Shown here: one piece after another, positions 1 through 12,195 of the stretch
Position numbering within the stretch: position 1 is the stretch's first letter
Layout: the number at the start of each line of letters is the position of its first letter
DNA from: Loxodes magnus
Lineage: Eukaryota; Ciliophora; Karyorelictea; Loxodida; Loxodidae
DNA length: 64,000 nucleotides
NCBI GenBank assembly: GCA_946699065.1
Contig: CAMPDV010002393.1
Location: forward strand, 1 to 64,000
Direction: 5' to 3'
Position numbers and translations under genes: made by a program
Notes under the pieces: generated by a model
Databases searched by the model: none
The model's input: the letters and a program-made list of their open reading frames with translations, nothing else
Told to the model about the DNA's origin: nothing

Positions 1-1670
1 AAATTTAAGTGGTAAAATTATATTTTTTAATTTTTTGGTTTATTATTTTTACACTTTATCTTCTATATTACATGTTTAAGTTAAAATTTTTTAATTTAAC
101 AAGACCATAAAATAAAATTTTTAATTAAATATTGTTTATTTAAAAAATGTAAGCTAATTTGAAAACTGAGTAATTAAAATTTATTTATTTATAGATAAAT
201 ATACATCTTTTTAAGTTAATACTAAATAATTTTGAAAGTAATTTTTAATTAAAAGTAAAACTATCTAAAGATGATAAACTTAATTTATAAATACAGTTCT
301 CATTAAGGCTAAATATTTATTGTAAATTTAAATAATTTAAAATAACTTAAATGTTTTAAAATATAAAAAGTTTAAAATAAAATAGTAAAAAAATTAATAA
401 AAACTGTAATATTCTTATATGTTTATTTATATTCTATTAAATAGTGAATTTTCTTAAATTATTTTAAATAAAAATAAATTTCTTTATATAAAATATTCTT
501 CTAACTTGAATTTAGAATTTTGATTGTATATAAATATATGGATTAAAAGTAAAAAACAAATAAAATAAAATTTTTCGATTATAATTATTTATATCATTCT
601 CAATTATCTTAAACTAAAACTATTTATTTAATCTAAATAAAAACTATTTTGATTTTATTAAAAACTATAACCATTTATTAATTAATAAGGGTTCACATAT
701 AATAAGTTATAGTTAAAGTTTTATTAATAAGCCTATCAAACCATATTATGAAATAGTACTTAGTTAATTAATATATTAATGCTTTGATATTATATTATGC
801 TAAATTAAAAATCTTAACAAAGTATTCTAATTTCTAAATTTTAATATAAATAAATTAAATTTACCTAAATTTAATTTAGAAAAGATAGCAATTTAAAATT
901 TTAAAATAGTAAAATCTAAATATATTAAATTTATGAATCGTTAAAGAAAAGTTTATTCTTTATAATTAGTACAATTTATTTTATTCTATATAGTACTTTT
1001 TAAATAATTCTCATGTATTATTTCAAATACCAATGCAAAATAATCTTTCATTTTCAGTATTTGTCAGTTACAAAAACTCCTTTAATTGATATTAATTAAT
1101 AATTTACTATAAGAGTAATAGTGTATTTTAATGCTTTATATTTCATAGAAATAGTATTAATTCTAAATTATTTGTTTTAATGATATTGTTTCAAATTTTG
1201 AAGTATAAAGATCTTATAACTTTCAATTTTTAAATATAATGTTATTATTTATTTTAAATAGTATCATTATATTTAAAAGCTTTTATATATTTAAATTTTT
1301 TATCTTTAATATTTCAAAATTTCTAAAAATTTTATTCTTTAATTTGATTATCATAAAGAGTTTTTTTTTTAATTAAGAATAAATTTCTAAAGATTAAAAT
1401 ATTAAATAAGGAAAAAAAGAAAAAAAGAAATAGCTAATTCTCAAAAAATGAGACTTAAAATTAAAAAATCTAATAAATAATTATTTAAATCACTTTAAAT
1501 TAAACCTAATTTCTTAAGATTGTTTCTTTATAAATAAAAATAACTTAAAAAATTGTAACCATTGATCTTAGATACTTTAATGATATAAAATAAAAATTAA
1601 AGAATGAATATCATTTACTGTTTAATAAATAATAGACTTAAATGATAATATTAATAATAATTAAATTAAA
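1..1670. other. A+T-rich stretch, no gene seen
   Basis: Almost pure A/T with short homopolymers. It lacks the G/A versus C/T strand bias that marks coding regions elsewhere in the window. It is copied almost unchanged at 58681-60350. I see no RNA gene or hairpin here. Confidence 0.7.
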
Positions 1671-1674
1671 ATGT

Positions 1675-3170
1675 TCAACAGTGCCAATCTGGACACCGTT
1701 TAAAATAAGTTGTTTTATCAGCAACACTTCTCATCATTCTTGACTTTCTAATGAAATTATCTTCACTAAGGTCTTCTCAGTTTCTTTGATTTCTTGTTCT
1801 TATTATTTCAAAAGGTACTTCACATCATTTTTTTCTGTAAATATTTCCATGCTAGTTACAATAGAACCTCTAGTATTTTTCTTATTCTTTACGCCAAAAT
1901 TTTATCTTGAAATTCTAAAATTTTTAGCAATTCTTGTACAAATGTCACTTACTCTTACAGTAGTAGCATTTCTTCCTTACTTGTCTGATTGGTTTTCGAT
2001 TTATAACCTCTTTTTATTCTATCTCCATCTAATTTGTCTAATTAATTATGTTTGTGCTAATATTCTTTTGCTTAATAAACTCCAACTCTTGTTTTTATAC
2101 GATATTTCCAAGCCTTGCTGTTTCTTATCTATGTTCAGTTTAAATGTTCCAATATGCTTGGAGTTCCCTTTCTTAATTAATAATTCTAATCTCTAAGTTA
2201 TCTTATCCAAGCGATAATTAGTTTCTTAGTTCTTAATTTTCCTACTTAAGCACTTTAATCTCTTCCTAGAGATTGGATATTTCAAATACTAACTGTTAAA
2301 TATTTTCAACCTCGTGTTCACAGGACCAGTTTGATAACCTGGCTGGAACCAGCTCCCTTCAGGGACTCTTTCTTCAGTCGCCTTAGATTGTATACCACTT
2401 CGGTTTTTAGATTTGACCTCCTGACGGATAAAATTAGTTACAGAATTCTCGTATAATCTTATCCTAATATTAGTACTATTATTTTTCTTATTATTTTCTA
2501 TTCCAGTACTATTATTTAATTAATTTCAATTTCTAACATTGTCTATATTTATGTCCAGTTTGTTTGCATACAAAACATCTTGGTTTATTCCTAATTCATT
2601 TCTTGTCTGGACTCCTCGGTAAATTAATAGCTCCTTCTATGTCCATTGGATCTTGAATTGTCTACTGTTGCTACTTGCTGTTCTCTTCAAGCACAGTTGT
2701 TCTCTGCTGAAGCAAACCCATTTCCCTGAAGAAAGTGTTTTGCTCTCGATCGTAGACTTCCCAGAAGCTTTCTTTCCATTCCTTGAGCTCAGTAATTTGA
2801 TTTTTTAGAGCTCTATTCTCTAATCGTAGCTTCTTTACTTCCTCCTTCAGGTCAGAGAATGCGACTAAAATTTATGTCTGTTCTTCCTGGAACTGTGGCA
2901 TCGCAAACTCTCGCACGGGTGCTGATTCTTGCGTCTCCAGCACCTTTCTAGGTCCTTCTCTTCAGTTGGTGTCATCGATGTAGCCTTTTGGCCCTTTTGT
3001 CCCATCTTTTAAGTTGATCTGGAAGTTCCTAGCTGAGTCTATTATTCTTGAAGGTTTTGAGAAGAAGATTATTTCTAGGAAGAAGACGTGTTAGTTAGAG
3101 ATGAGGGCTCTTACTTTCTCTCCCCGTTTTAGGAGGTGGTATAAAGGCCTTTCTTGAACCCTTCTACCGT
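1675..3170 (-). CDS. LINE-type ORF1: coiled coil plus two CCHC zinc knuckles
   Basis: Read on the minus strand with TAA/TAG as Gln and TGA as Trp. The N-terminus (VEGFKKGLYTTS) matches the start of the LINE ORF1 at 35644. A long Glu/Lys/Gln coiled coil follows, then a DPMDIE motif, a first knuckle CFVCKQTGHKYRQC, a second coiled coil, a second knuckle CYYCKSKWHLYKNC, and a C-terminal FYCNQHGNIYRKK motif shared with other ORF1 copies. The reading closes at TGA 1675-1677. The initiator codon is ACG here but ATG in the right-hand copy (61847). One frame change is needed near 2990 in both copies. Such proteins bind the element's own RNA. An LTR gag origin is possible but less likely, because the relatives sit in a LINE with an AP endonuclease. 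Confidence 0.75.
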
Positions 3171-3743
3171 TTTTTTCCTAACTGTTAAATATTGATTTCC
3201 TTTTTAATTATCTTTGGATTGAAGTTCTTTTCCTGTTATTATATTAGATTCCTTTCTTTTTATTACTTTAGGAGGTGTTTATTATAGTTATTAGGTTCTT
3301 TATTAGTTTTGTAAGTGAGGAGAAGAAGACTCTTGATACTTTTTTTATGCCTGGTTTTTCTCTAGAGCTGTTTTCTCTTCTTTGCTCAAGAAAAAGCCAG
3401 GAAAAAGATTTTAAGACTCCATTTTTAATGATAATATTAATCAAATTTTATTTAAATTAATAATTAGATTTTCTTACATTCTAATAAATTCAAATGCTTT
3501 AGATTGCAGTTTTATATTTCTAAGAGTAAAATGGGTAATTATTTACCTCTTAGTCTAAAATATTAAGGGTTTCAGTTTACATTTCCTTACTAATTTCAAT
3601 TAACTCTAATTTTAGTTTTAATTCTAAGGTTTGCACTATTAGTCTGGCAATAATGGTTCAATTCGCTAACTAGATTTAGCATTCATTTAAAGAAGTATTT
3701 TTAAATAGAAATTGAAATAAAATTTTAATATTTATTCTAAAAT

Positions 3744-4605
3744 ATGTCGGATTTCAGAAAATTATACTTCTCTACTCCAAAGTTGCAGAAAGCCAAGAAT
3801 TTAACAACATTAAGAGGAGCAAAAAAAGTTTTCGAAAGTGACTCACGCATTAGTATCGACATCGGAGGAGAATTAAAGGAAGTATATTAATCCAACTTAA
3901 ATCAGAAGGTCTTTGAATTTAATCTCTCTGACTAGATGACTTGGAATAGCTCATTAAAATAGTATTTAACCTCTATGAAGAGGATAAAAAGCTCAGAAAG
4001 GAGAATTCAAAGTTAGTTGAGCAGATCTGACATGGACTACAAGGAATTTTAGACCTTGGAATGGCAAATCAAGAGAGAAATTGGACACTCTATGAAAATA
4101 TTAACAAGAACAGTTCAATCTTACAAACTCCTTGATGTAGATGATTCAAGATTAAATCTAATAGAACGAAAACTTATTTTAAAGCTAGAAAAGCTTCCGA
4201 AGTTAGAAGATCCCAATAGATTAGAACGTGAAATAAGATAAGATGGAGATAGAAAAGACTAAATTAGTAACTAAGAAAACAGAAAAAAGAATCTATAATA
4301 AGGAAATAGTGTTATTATTGCATAAGTTAACTACATCTGTGAAAGAATTGTGGATAATTTAAAAAGTTGAAAGAATAATCTTGGAGGAGGCAAATTGAAT
4401 AACAGATAAGAAAGAAAAAGAGCTAAATTTGATATAGAGAGAATGGAGAAGTCTTCATATTGAAAAAACCGTAAGCCAAAAGAACTTGGAATTAAAGCTG
4501 AAAGAAGTTAAGGCAGTAGAAGAGGAGTTAGAGGACAAAACTCACAAATACTAGAGTTTATAAAAGGATATGCAATCAAAACTTTAAAACATTTACTTAT
4601 GGTAA
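3744..4605 (+). CDS. Coiled-coil protein of a repeated family (starts MSDFRK)
   Basis: ATG at 3744 opens a Lys/Glu/Gln-rich reading. Its homologue at 18674 begins MSDLRK and keeps matching blocks such as QSYKLL versus QSNKLS. The last third reads as a strong heptad coiled coil (LELKLKEVKAVEEELED). TAA, TAG and TGA all occur in frame. Frame changes occur between copies: the left copy has one extra A after codon 15 compared with the copy at 62420, whose local frame agrees better with the 18674 homologue. The gene lies about 570 bp from, and divergent to, the zinc-knuckle ORF1 at 3170. The function is unknown; the neighbourhood suggests a structural partner encoded by the same mobile unit, which is inference. 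Confidence 0.55.
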
Positions 4606-4923
4606 TCTATCAGTTGTCAAAAACAAGTTTAATAATAATATTATTATTTATTCTAAAATTTATTGAAGGTTTTATTAAGTTGCATTAAACATCTCCCAAC
4701 TTATTAACTTTCCAAATTTTAGTGTAGGTCTATACAATATTTCTCTTTGTTTATCACTATCTTTCAAGGCTATTTACTCGAATTAGTTCTTAACAAAAAG
4801 TGCCCGATCTTTTATTAGTTTAATTTTTATCTTTTTTAATAAAACTTTTTATATATATTTAATAAATGATTAAAAGATTAAAATTAATTTAGTTTATACT
4901 TTTTTATTATAAATAATTGAAAA

Positions 4924-5395
4924 ATGGAAAATATGTCCTAATCATCCGTGTAAGTAATCTGATGCAGTGTAAACTGCATTACAAGTACTTTTGTAATAGA
5001 TGCCATCACAAATAAGTAAGGAAGTGCTCTCTGTGGGATAAATCTTATCTATTCGAGGACTCTCTCAACGATACGAGAAGCTAACTAGGGGGCATTGAAA
5101 TCCAAATCTCAGAGTTATCCTGTTTTTACATACTTCAAAAATGGACAGAAAATAGAAAAACCCTAAAGATATGACTGAGATTAAAGATTTAATTCGAAAA
5201 CAATATTTGACAAAATTTTAGGAATATACTCTAATTCCTTCTAACTTCAGCCTTTGGAAAGAATAGCAATAATTTAGAGAAACAAGGTAATCAATTTTGA
5301 TTTAAAATGGTAAAAAAGGAGAATATAACCAAAAAGACCAGGTTAAACTAGAATCATTAATAGAATATTAATAACAATAAAACCTGGTTTTTTTT
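4924..5395 (+). mobile_element. CHH-finger short element, copy A
   Basis: The element starts at an AAAATGGA block like its relatives. The conserved ORF (in-frame ATG 4962) carries Cys-x2-His then CNRCHHK, followed by a SYLFEDS block also seen in the 22.4-kb copy (PYLFEDS). Two small stem-loops, GCAGT/ACTGC (4964-4977) and TTACAA/TTGTAA (about 4979-4995), sit exactly over the finger codons. The C-terminal part (SLWK block, about 5250) matches the 22.1-kb copy. It ends at a hairpin followed by a T run instead of the LINE tail. The right-hand copy starts at 63597 and runs off the window. Confidence 0.6.
5337..5395 (+). terminator. 8-bp hairpin followed by T8
   Basis: ACCAGGTT (5337-5344) can pair with AACCTGGT (5381-5388) around a 36-nt A/T loop, and eight T residues begin at 5388. 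It marks the 3' end of copy A. It could be an RNA polymerase III stop or a structured 3' end used for retrotransposition; the sequence alone does not decide. Confidence 0.45.
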
Positions 5396-7231
5396 AATCG
5401 TTGTGATTCTAATAATGGTGTCGTTACGTTAATTAATTAATTTGTATTTCCCTTATTTATTATTTAAATATATTCTTTAGAAATCATAAAAATTTAAAAT
5501 ATAAGAATAAAAAAGAAATACATAGCTTCAAAATATCATTTTATCCTAAACTACTTATTTTTAAAATAAAAGATACTATCTTAATTGTCTTATTTATCTT
5601 ATTATCTTAAGTAAATTGTATAAAAATTCTTTTTATATTAAGTCACAAAAACCTTTACACTCATATATATATTTTTTTTATCTAAATTAAGAAAATATCT
5701 AGGTATAATTTACTAAAGATAATTTTACTTTATTTTTTAAATTAGAAAATTATCTCTATGAATATCTAATTTACGTAATTGGAAATTAATATTTTATTTT
5801 CATCAAATAAATTTAAGAGTTCTACAAAAAATCTTAAATAAACATTTATTTTTGATTATTTAATTTTTTAATATTATAAAAGGTATATTGATAAAATTAC
5901 TATTTAAATGTCTCAAAATGTTTACTTTTTATTTAATTATTTTGATTAAAAGATACACTTATGGTTTAATTTAATTACTTTAGTTTCCTTTTTACATTGT
6001 TTAATTAATTTTAATTTTTTAATTTTTTTTATCAGAATTATGCTTTTGAAATTTAGTTAGCTTAATTGGATTGAATACTAATAATAATATTAAAGAATTA
6101 AAAAACTTATTTAATTTATTTTTCTTTCTGTTTAATTAAATTAAATTGTGATAAAATATTGCTATATTTTAATTTTATATTTGAGTTTATTTAACTTAAT
6201 TCATTTTAGATTTTAAATTTTAAATTTATTTATTAATTTTATAATTTTATAATTATAATTATTCAAATCCATTTTTATGCAATTTAAAATTTTAATTAAT
6301 TTTATAATTCTAACATTTCTAAATATCCCTATCTTTTAGTATTAAATAAACTTTTATTATTTTTATATTTTTATATCATTAATAATTCCTATCATTTATA
6401 ATTTGGATTTCTATAATTTTGAGATTAAACTATTATCTCAGAGATTTTTTAATTAAAATAAATTTAGTTCATTTTGCTTATTTGTTATTTTGAGTCTTTT
6501 TACATTTTTTTTAATTTTAATTTAAAATTCTCTTTTATTGCTAATTTATAATATATTTTACTTTACTTAATATTATTTTTAAAAGATTAACTTATCTTAT
6601 ATTCTATTTAAAACTAAAATTATTAAATTAATAATAGAAAATAGAAATTATTTCTTATCCTTACATAAACTAGATTATTTTATTTCTAATTGATTAATTT
6701 ACTTCAATTTTACTTAGTTAATTTTATGAATGATATTTAAGAAAAATATTAATAATGAAAATAAAAAGATAATTATTTATAAAAGAATTAAAATAAAATA
6801 GTAGCTAATGTAAAATATAGGACTAAATTAGTTTTATGTTTTTGCATTTTTAAAGAAAAAGATTATTACATTTATTTAAATTTATTTTATTTAATCTTTT
6901 TACTTAATTAAATTATTATTCCTAAGATTAAAAGAGATAGAGGTATAGAGATAAGCAGGATAGTAATTATAATATACATTTTACATTTTATTTAATCTAT
7001 CGGAATTATTAGGAATTTACGCTATCCATTTTGATAATTTTTAGGAAATTTGAATTAAGATAATTTTGATATTCAAACTCATTTAGTGCCTTTTGCTATC
7101 ATCCTATAATGAGCTTTTAACCGTTTAAACAAATAATAATATATCTCTCCAAAAATATATATTGTATATTAAACAGAGGATAAGTTGTTAGAAATACTTA
7201 AAATTACAAGTAAGCCTAATATAATTTTCAA
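5396..7231. other. A+T-rich stretch, no gene seen
   Basis: Unstructured A/T sequence with no motif, no repeat shared with the islands, and no sustained strand bias until the gene at 7232. Confidence 0.65.
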
Positions 7232-8208
7232 ATGCAAATGGATGCTCATTTAATATCTCTAGGAATTGGAAATAATTCTTCTTTCTTAGCATCCAATCAA
7301 TTTTAGTTATGATTTGATAATAATATTTCTTTAACTCCCAGATTCGTTTTTTCATAGTTTGGTTTTACGCCAGTTGAATTTCAATAAATAGGTAATTTAG
7401 ATTTCTTACTTAATTCCTTCCTTTACTTAAATAAGAAAAGAAATTAGAAATGAATTTAGCAAAAATTTAATTTTAGCAATAATTAGAGATTCTTAACACA
7501 AGACTTATAGATAAAAGATTTTGCTAGTATAAATAGAGAAAAAGGCAGAATAGAAAATGATATAGAAACTTAAATTGATTACAATACCAGTGCTGTCATA
7601 AAAGTCAATGGAAAAAGATTTAAAATGTGAAAACTAAAATTTAATAAGTAGTTCATAAAAGAGAAAGGAAAAAATAGAATATTGCATAATAGAATAAATT
7701 ATTAATTTAAAGAAGATGATTTCTATGAAAAGCGAAAAAAGGAAGAATATTTAAAATCATATATGTATATAGGCAATATGTAACAAATTAAAATATAAAT
7801 ATTTGAAATGAATTACATATTGTTTGGTAGTTGTATTAGTTAGTTTATTAATGAAAATCAGGAATATTAAGAAAGCATTTGTTGGCGTATAAAATGATTA
7901 AGAAATTAGATAAAGGAAATAAAGTTTTTTATGAACTAGCAAATGAAAAAGATGATTGAGTTGATGAATAAAGAGTTGCAAATGAATTAGTTTAGTAAAA
8001 TTAGATAGAAATGATGCTACATGATGAAAAGAATATAGCATTGAATGTAATACTTAGTATTTAAGAATTAAAAGGAAATATGAATTATAAATTCATATTA
8101 ACCAAATAGCATTATTAATTAAAGTTCTTAAGTAAGAAATAAAGGTTTTAACAGCAAAATTACAATAAATAATTGATTAAGCTTAAGTTATAGCTTATTT
8201 AATTTTGA
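7232..8208 (+). CDS. Unidentified host-like protein with one tiny intron
   Basis: ATG 7232 (MQMDAHLISLGIGNNSSF) begins a protein-like frame of about 200 codons. It then needs a frame change that is exactly supplied by removing a 17-nt GT...AG segment (7827-7843). The downstream frame continues convincingly (WKSGILRKHLLAYKMIKK, then YELANEKDDWVDEQRVANEL) to TGA 8206-8208. TAA, TAG and TGA appear in frame as Gln, Gln and Trp (for example NEKDDW uses TGA). No known domain is recognised and no signal peptide or membrane segment is evident. A second coding-like region starts 180 bp downstream on the same strand. It could be a cytoskeletal or ciliary protein, but nothing proves that. Confidence 0.55.
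7827..7843 (+). other. Probable 17-nt intron
   Basis: GTAGTTGTATTAGTTAG has GT and AG ends, and its removal joins the two good frames of the 7232 gene. A 17-nt candidate with the same ends does the same in the 42.1-kb gene. Very short introns (about 15-17 nt) are known in heterotrich ciliates. Confidence 0.5.
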
Positions 8209-8388
8209 CTTTAATATTACTATCTATAAATTGGTCATATCATTACTTATATAAAACTTCTGCTTAAGATTTCTAAATAATTATTTAAACGTTTTCTCTC
8301 TTCTATAAAGTATATACTTAAGTAAATGCCATAATTTATCTTTTTAAAACTTTTTTTTGGATATTATTTAGAGGATTAGGAAGATAAG

Positions 8389-9480
8389 ATGAGTTAGCTA
8401 ATTTTTGGATCTGAAATAGAAATATTTGGTATAGATTTAGTTGATATAAATTGATTATGGAAATCTATATAATGCATAATACTTATCAAATGCTTTAAAA
8501 GTAATGAACGAGATGTTCTAAGCATATCAATAAATAATTTGCTTTTTTAATGCTAGTTTATTTTGGAGTGAAGTTATAAAAGTTTATCTTTGCAAAGGTT
8601 ATTCTAAAGACTTGATAGTGTCATTTATAATAAAAATATAGTTTAAATGATATTATAATATCATTTCAAAGCAGATTGTTAGGGATTCTTCATTTAGATA
8701 ATTTCAACTACAATTAATAATTACCTAATTTCAATAATTACATTTTCCATTCTATTTAGCTCTTTTATACAGCTAGGCTAATGTCGTAACAATATTTGAT
8801 TTATAGAAAGTTATAACTCTTACACAACAGTTTTCATACTTTTAACATAGAATTAAAAATATCTCAAACCAATCTCTATGAATATTGAATATAAATGTTA
8901 AATATCGCTAAGATCATTCAATTGAATCATCATACTCTTTCTAGTTTTATAGTGTCTTTAATATTTTAGTTCCTAAAGATTACTTTCATTCTAATTAACT
9001 CATTAGAGATTAAAGATAAAATATGCTACCTTGGCTTCAGCAATAGAAACTATTACTAAGCAAAAATCCATTTTCAAATAGTTTTAAAAGGATATGCCTC
9101 AAAAATTAAAAAGATACTCAATTTTAATTGTTCTCATAAAAGTAAGTTAGAAGATATAATTAAAGATGTTCTGCTTAAGAATAGTTATAAGAATATTTAT
9201 ATATCTAGTATTTAATAAAAAAACACTTTTAAATACTATAGCTTGCTATACCTACAACTAAATAACTATTTATAAAACTAAACTACTAGCAACACAAAAC
9301 TCTCTAATAACATTACCAAAATTACATTCACTATCACATTTTATTAAGATATAATTACTAAAATATATTCTATCATTACCACTACAAAGCCATATTTATT
9401 CACTATCAAATCAGTATATTCTTTCCAAATCTATTTTCATGTCTATGTACTTGTAATATAGAGATACTAACATCACTAAG
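8389..9480 (+). CDS. Possible host protein, unidentified
   Basis: ATG 8389 (MSQLIFGSEIEIFGIDLVDI) opens a plausible protein frame 180 bp after the preceding gene. Later blocks such as KYATLASAIETITKQKSIF read well in the same frame, but around 9280-9420 a Thr/Ser/Ile-rich block reads better in another frame, so an intron or frame change is likely. No domain is recognised. Because the code leaves every frame open, the evidence is composition only, and the 3' end is a guess. Confidence 0.3.
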
Positions 9481-10239
9481 TATTTATTTTAAGAAGAAGC
9501 TAAAGAAAATATTAGACAAGTATACAAAACTTGGGATTTTCTTATTTTAATTTATAAGGATTAAGTAAAATTAGGATAGAAATAGAATTATTTATGATAA
9601 TGGGTTTAGATTATAAAAATCTGGTTAAGTATATAGATAAATGAAAAAGATTATTTTAATAAATAAATTCATATATATTTCATTACATGAGTAACATATA
9701 AAAGGATTTATATAAGTTTATTTTATTAAAAGATAAATACATAAAACTAAGCTATTTTAGCTTATATTTTTTAATTATTAATAAAGAGTAGTTAATTAAA
9801 AGCTCTCAAAGTCATTATCTCATTGTATTTTCAATTAATGTTTTTCCATTAGATCCGATTTAGCTTATAAAATATAATATTAATGTTTCTTCCTTTGGAT
9901 CCTTATTCTATCAAATTTAGTAAATTAAATAATTAAATCTTTATTATCAATAAGCAATAAAAGTTTATTTTCCATTTTTGGATCTCTCAAGTATAAAAAT
10001 TAATAGCTGTGCAATTTTATATTATGTAAAATATTAAATGTTTAAGTTAAATTCTTGTAATTTAGATATAGTAAAAGTATTTTCTATTTTTCACAAGTTA
10101 AATAATATATTCCTTCTGATATTAAGTAGCCAAAGTATAGTTAATAGAGATTTATTTCAATTTGCTTAATTAAAATTTAATTTATGACTCCTTCCTTTTT
10201 CTATTATAACTTATGATATTTAGCCCAACTTCTATATTA
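9481..10239. other. A+T-rich stretch, nothing clear
   Basis: Mixed A/T sequence between two coding-like regions on opposite strands. It may hold the 3' ends of both. No repeat or hairpin stands out. Confidence 0.5.
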
Positions 10240-11271
10240 TTGAAGATGGAAAATTATAATTTTTTATATTATCTTTTTTTGATTAATCTTAGACTCTAGT
10301 AATTTGATTCTAATTTTATCGCTTTTTTAAGGATAAATTATTAGAATGCTCTAACTTTCTTCTTTTCAAGCATTTAAATTATGTACGTTTCTGCAAAGTA
10401 ATCTAGCTTTTGTCGTTAAAACTTGTACAGTTTGGAATATTGTAGGTTATTAAGACAAAATTAGAAAGCATTTTCTATAGAACTTTTGGGAATCTTTCTT
10501 TCTGATGTCAAAATTTAAACTAGCAATTTCTGATTTTTTCAAAATATTTAATTTGGTAAAGGGATTCGAAAGCAGGTTTAGAAAAATTAGATCTAAATTT
10601 TTATAAGCATTCTGAGTTGTAATTTATTTTAAGGACTCATATTCTATTTCCATTCTTTTTATTGTTATAGAAAAAATCTAGCAACCCTCAGTACAGTTTA
10701 ATACTTCATTTAAATTATTCAGCTTAAACCTTAATTTATGAAATTGAATTCGAAATTTTTCTATTAAATTATTGAAAATCACGAAAGCTAAAATTCTTAC
10801 TTCATAAACTTAATGTTTATTTAGTATCCTTTATTATTCTTCCGAAAGCGGTTATTTAACTCCATATGTTTGATATTAGTTATTAATCATTCTTCTCATG
10901 CATATCTTAATTTAAAAAGAATTTTATTCCTTTTCTTTGCTTAATTTATCTAAATACATCATTTTATGTTTTTAATCACTTTTGAATGTATCCTTCTGCT
11001 TATTTAGATGCATTAGAATTTCATTCTTCTTTAATCTTTAATCTATTTGTTTTCCTATAAATTATAATCTTCCAATTTATATAAATAAAGTTCCCATGAA
11101 TGCTTCACTAGTTGCTTATTGCATTGATCCTTCTCCATGAAATTAATAAATTCCTTCTCTCTTAAAATAAATTCACTTACATAGAATATAATGAAGTTCA
11201 TTGCTCTTTTAATCAATTATCCTTTTTATAAATACACCAATCTTTCACCTTTATCTTCCGAAGCTAAACAT
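10240..11271 (-). CDS. Possible host protein, unidentified, minus strand
   Basis: The plus strand is T/C-rich here, as it is opposite other minus-strand genes. On the minus strand an ATG at 11271 (MFSFGRQRWKIGVF) opens one frame. A second frame gives EFILREKEFINFMEK and KHSWELYLYKLEDYN near 11.1 kb, and the first frame is again convincing from about 10.8 to 10.3 kb (NAYKNLDLIFLNLLSNPF). Frame switching suggests small introns, but I could not place them. No domain is recognised. Confidence 0.35.
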
Positions 11272-11794
11272 CAAAAGATTCAAACTTAAGATAATTTATT
11301 TTTGTTAAAAATTTAAAATTAAAAGTAAATTTTTTTGAATGAAATATTATAAAAATATAAAAAGCATAAAATTACTAAATTTGCAGTTGTTATACAAGCT
11401 ACTTAAAAAGATTCTAAATATGGATAGTATTATTATTTAATTAATAGCAATAATTAATTTTATATTTAACTAAAATGTATAAAAGATTTATAAATTTCTT
11501 TATAGTTTGATTATTTAATTATCTAATTTTATTTAAAATACTTTTTTATTCCTAGTTTAGATTTCATTTTTATTAAACATATAAAATATAAAATTTAATT
11601 AGTTTTCATTATTTACATTTTTATATTTAATTTTAATCTTTATTTAACTTTATTTTATTTTTTATATACATTAAAAATTGAACGATTATTATAAACAATT
11701 TCTGATATTTAATCTAAACTTTAATATAAGTTAAAAGTATTATAGTAAATTTAAAATAAATAGATAATAAAAAAGTATTTTTTTTATAAAAAAT

Positions 11795-12195
11795 ATGGAT
11801 GACAAGCTGCTGTCAGGAGAACTAGTAGATAATCTGGTGAAGTGCATACTGCATTGTGAATAATTTATCACTAGATGCCATCACCGGGAAGGATGATGAA
11901 GCTCGGAAGAGAAAAACCTAACTTGTCTGAGGATTCTCTCAAGCAATATAAACGTTAGACTGACAGGCCTGTTAATGACTCAATTACTAATTCTTATTTG
12001 GATCTTATTCAAGAAGACTGGAGCATTTGGTTCAAAATTCAAGAATAATTTAAAATAAATAGATTCCCCATTTGGAGAAGTAGACGTGATTAATTAGATG
12101 AATAGAATGACTAGCCGAAGTATGAGAAATAAAAAAAAATTAAATATTAATATTGAAAGAGCTGCGCAACAACTAGGCACTACGTGCTCTTTAAA
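11795..12195 (+). mobile_element. CHH-finger short element, copy C, with LINE-type 3' hairpin
   Basis: An ORF runs from ATG 11795 through a VKCILHCEQ block and a TRCHHREG block, then an EDSLKQY block like copies A and D. It continues with TGA read as Trp (EDWSIWFK, matching the 24.6-kb copy). It ends in AATATTGAAAGAGCTGCGC and the hairpin at 12158-12190 (AGAGC pairs with GCTCT), followed by an A/T tail rich in ATTTA. The head and tail mark a SINE-like unit of about 400 bp. Confidence 0.7.

Larger units (their letters stand above)
1..5327 (+). repeat. Long direct repeat, left copy
   Basis: Base 1 onward matches base 58681 onward in the same orientation, and the match continues to the end of the window (63961-64000 pairs with 5288-5327). 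The offset drifts from 58680 to 58673 through small indels, and there are scattered substitutions, so the copies are close but not identical (about 99% by eye). Both ends are cut by the window. The unit carries a minus-strand zinc-knuckle ORF, a plus-strand coiled-coil ORF and one CHH-finger element. It may be a segmental or tandem duplication, the two ends of a 58.7-kb unit, or a haplotype join. Confidence 0.95.

Noticed and set aside
1786-2196. A 136-codon plus-strand ORF (repeated at 60465-60875)
   Set aside because: It lies opposite the Gln-rich coiled coil and second zinc knuckle of the minus-strand ORF1, whose motifs are far more convincing; the hydrophobic plus-strand product is a shadow.
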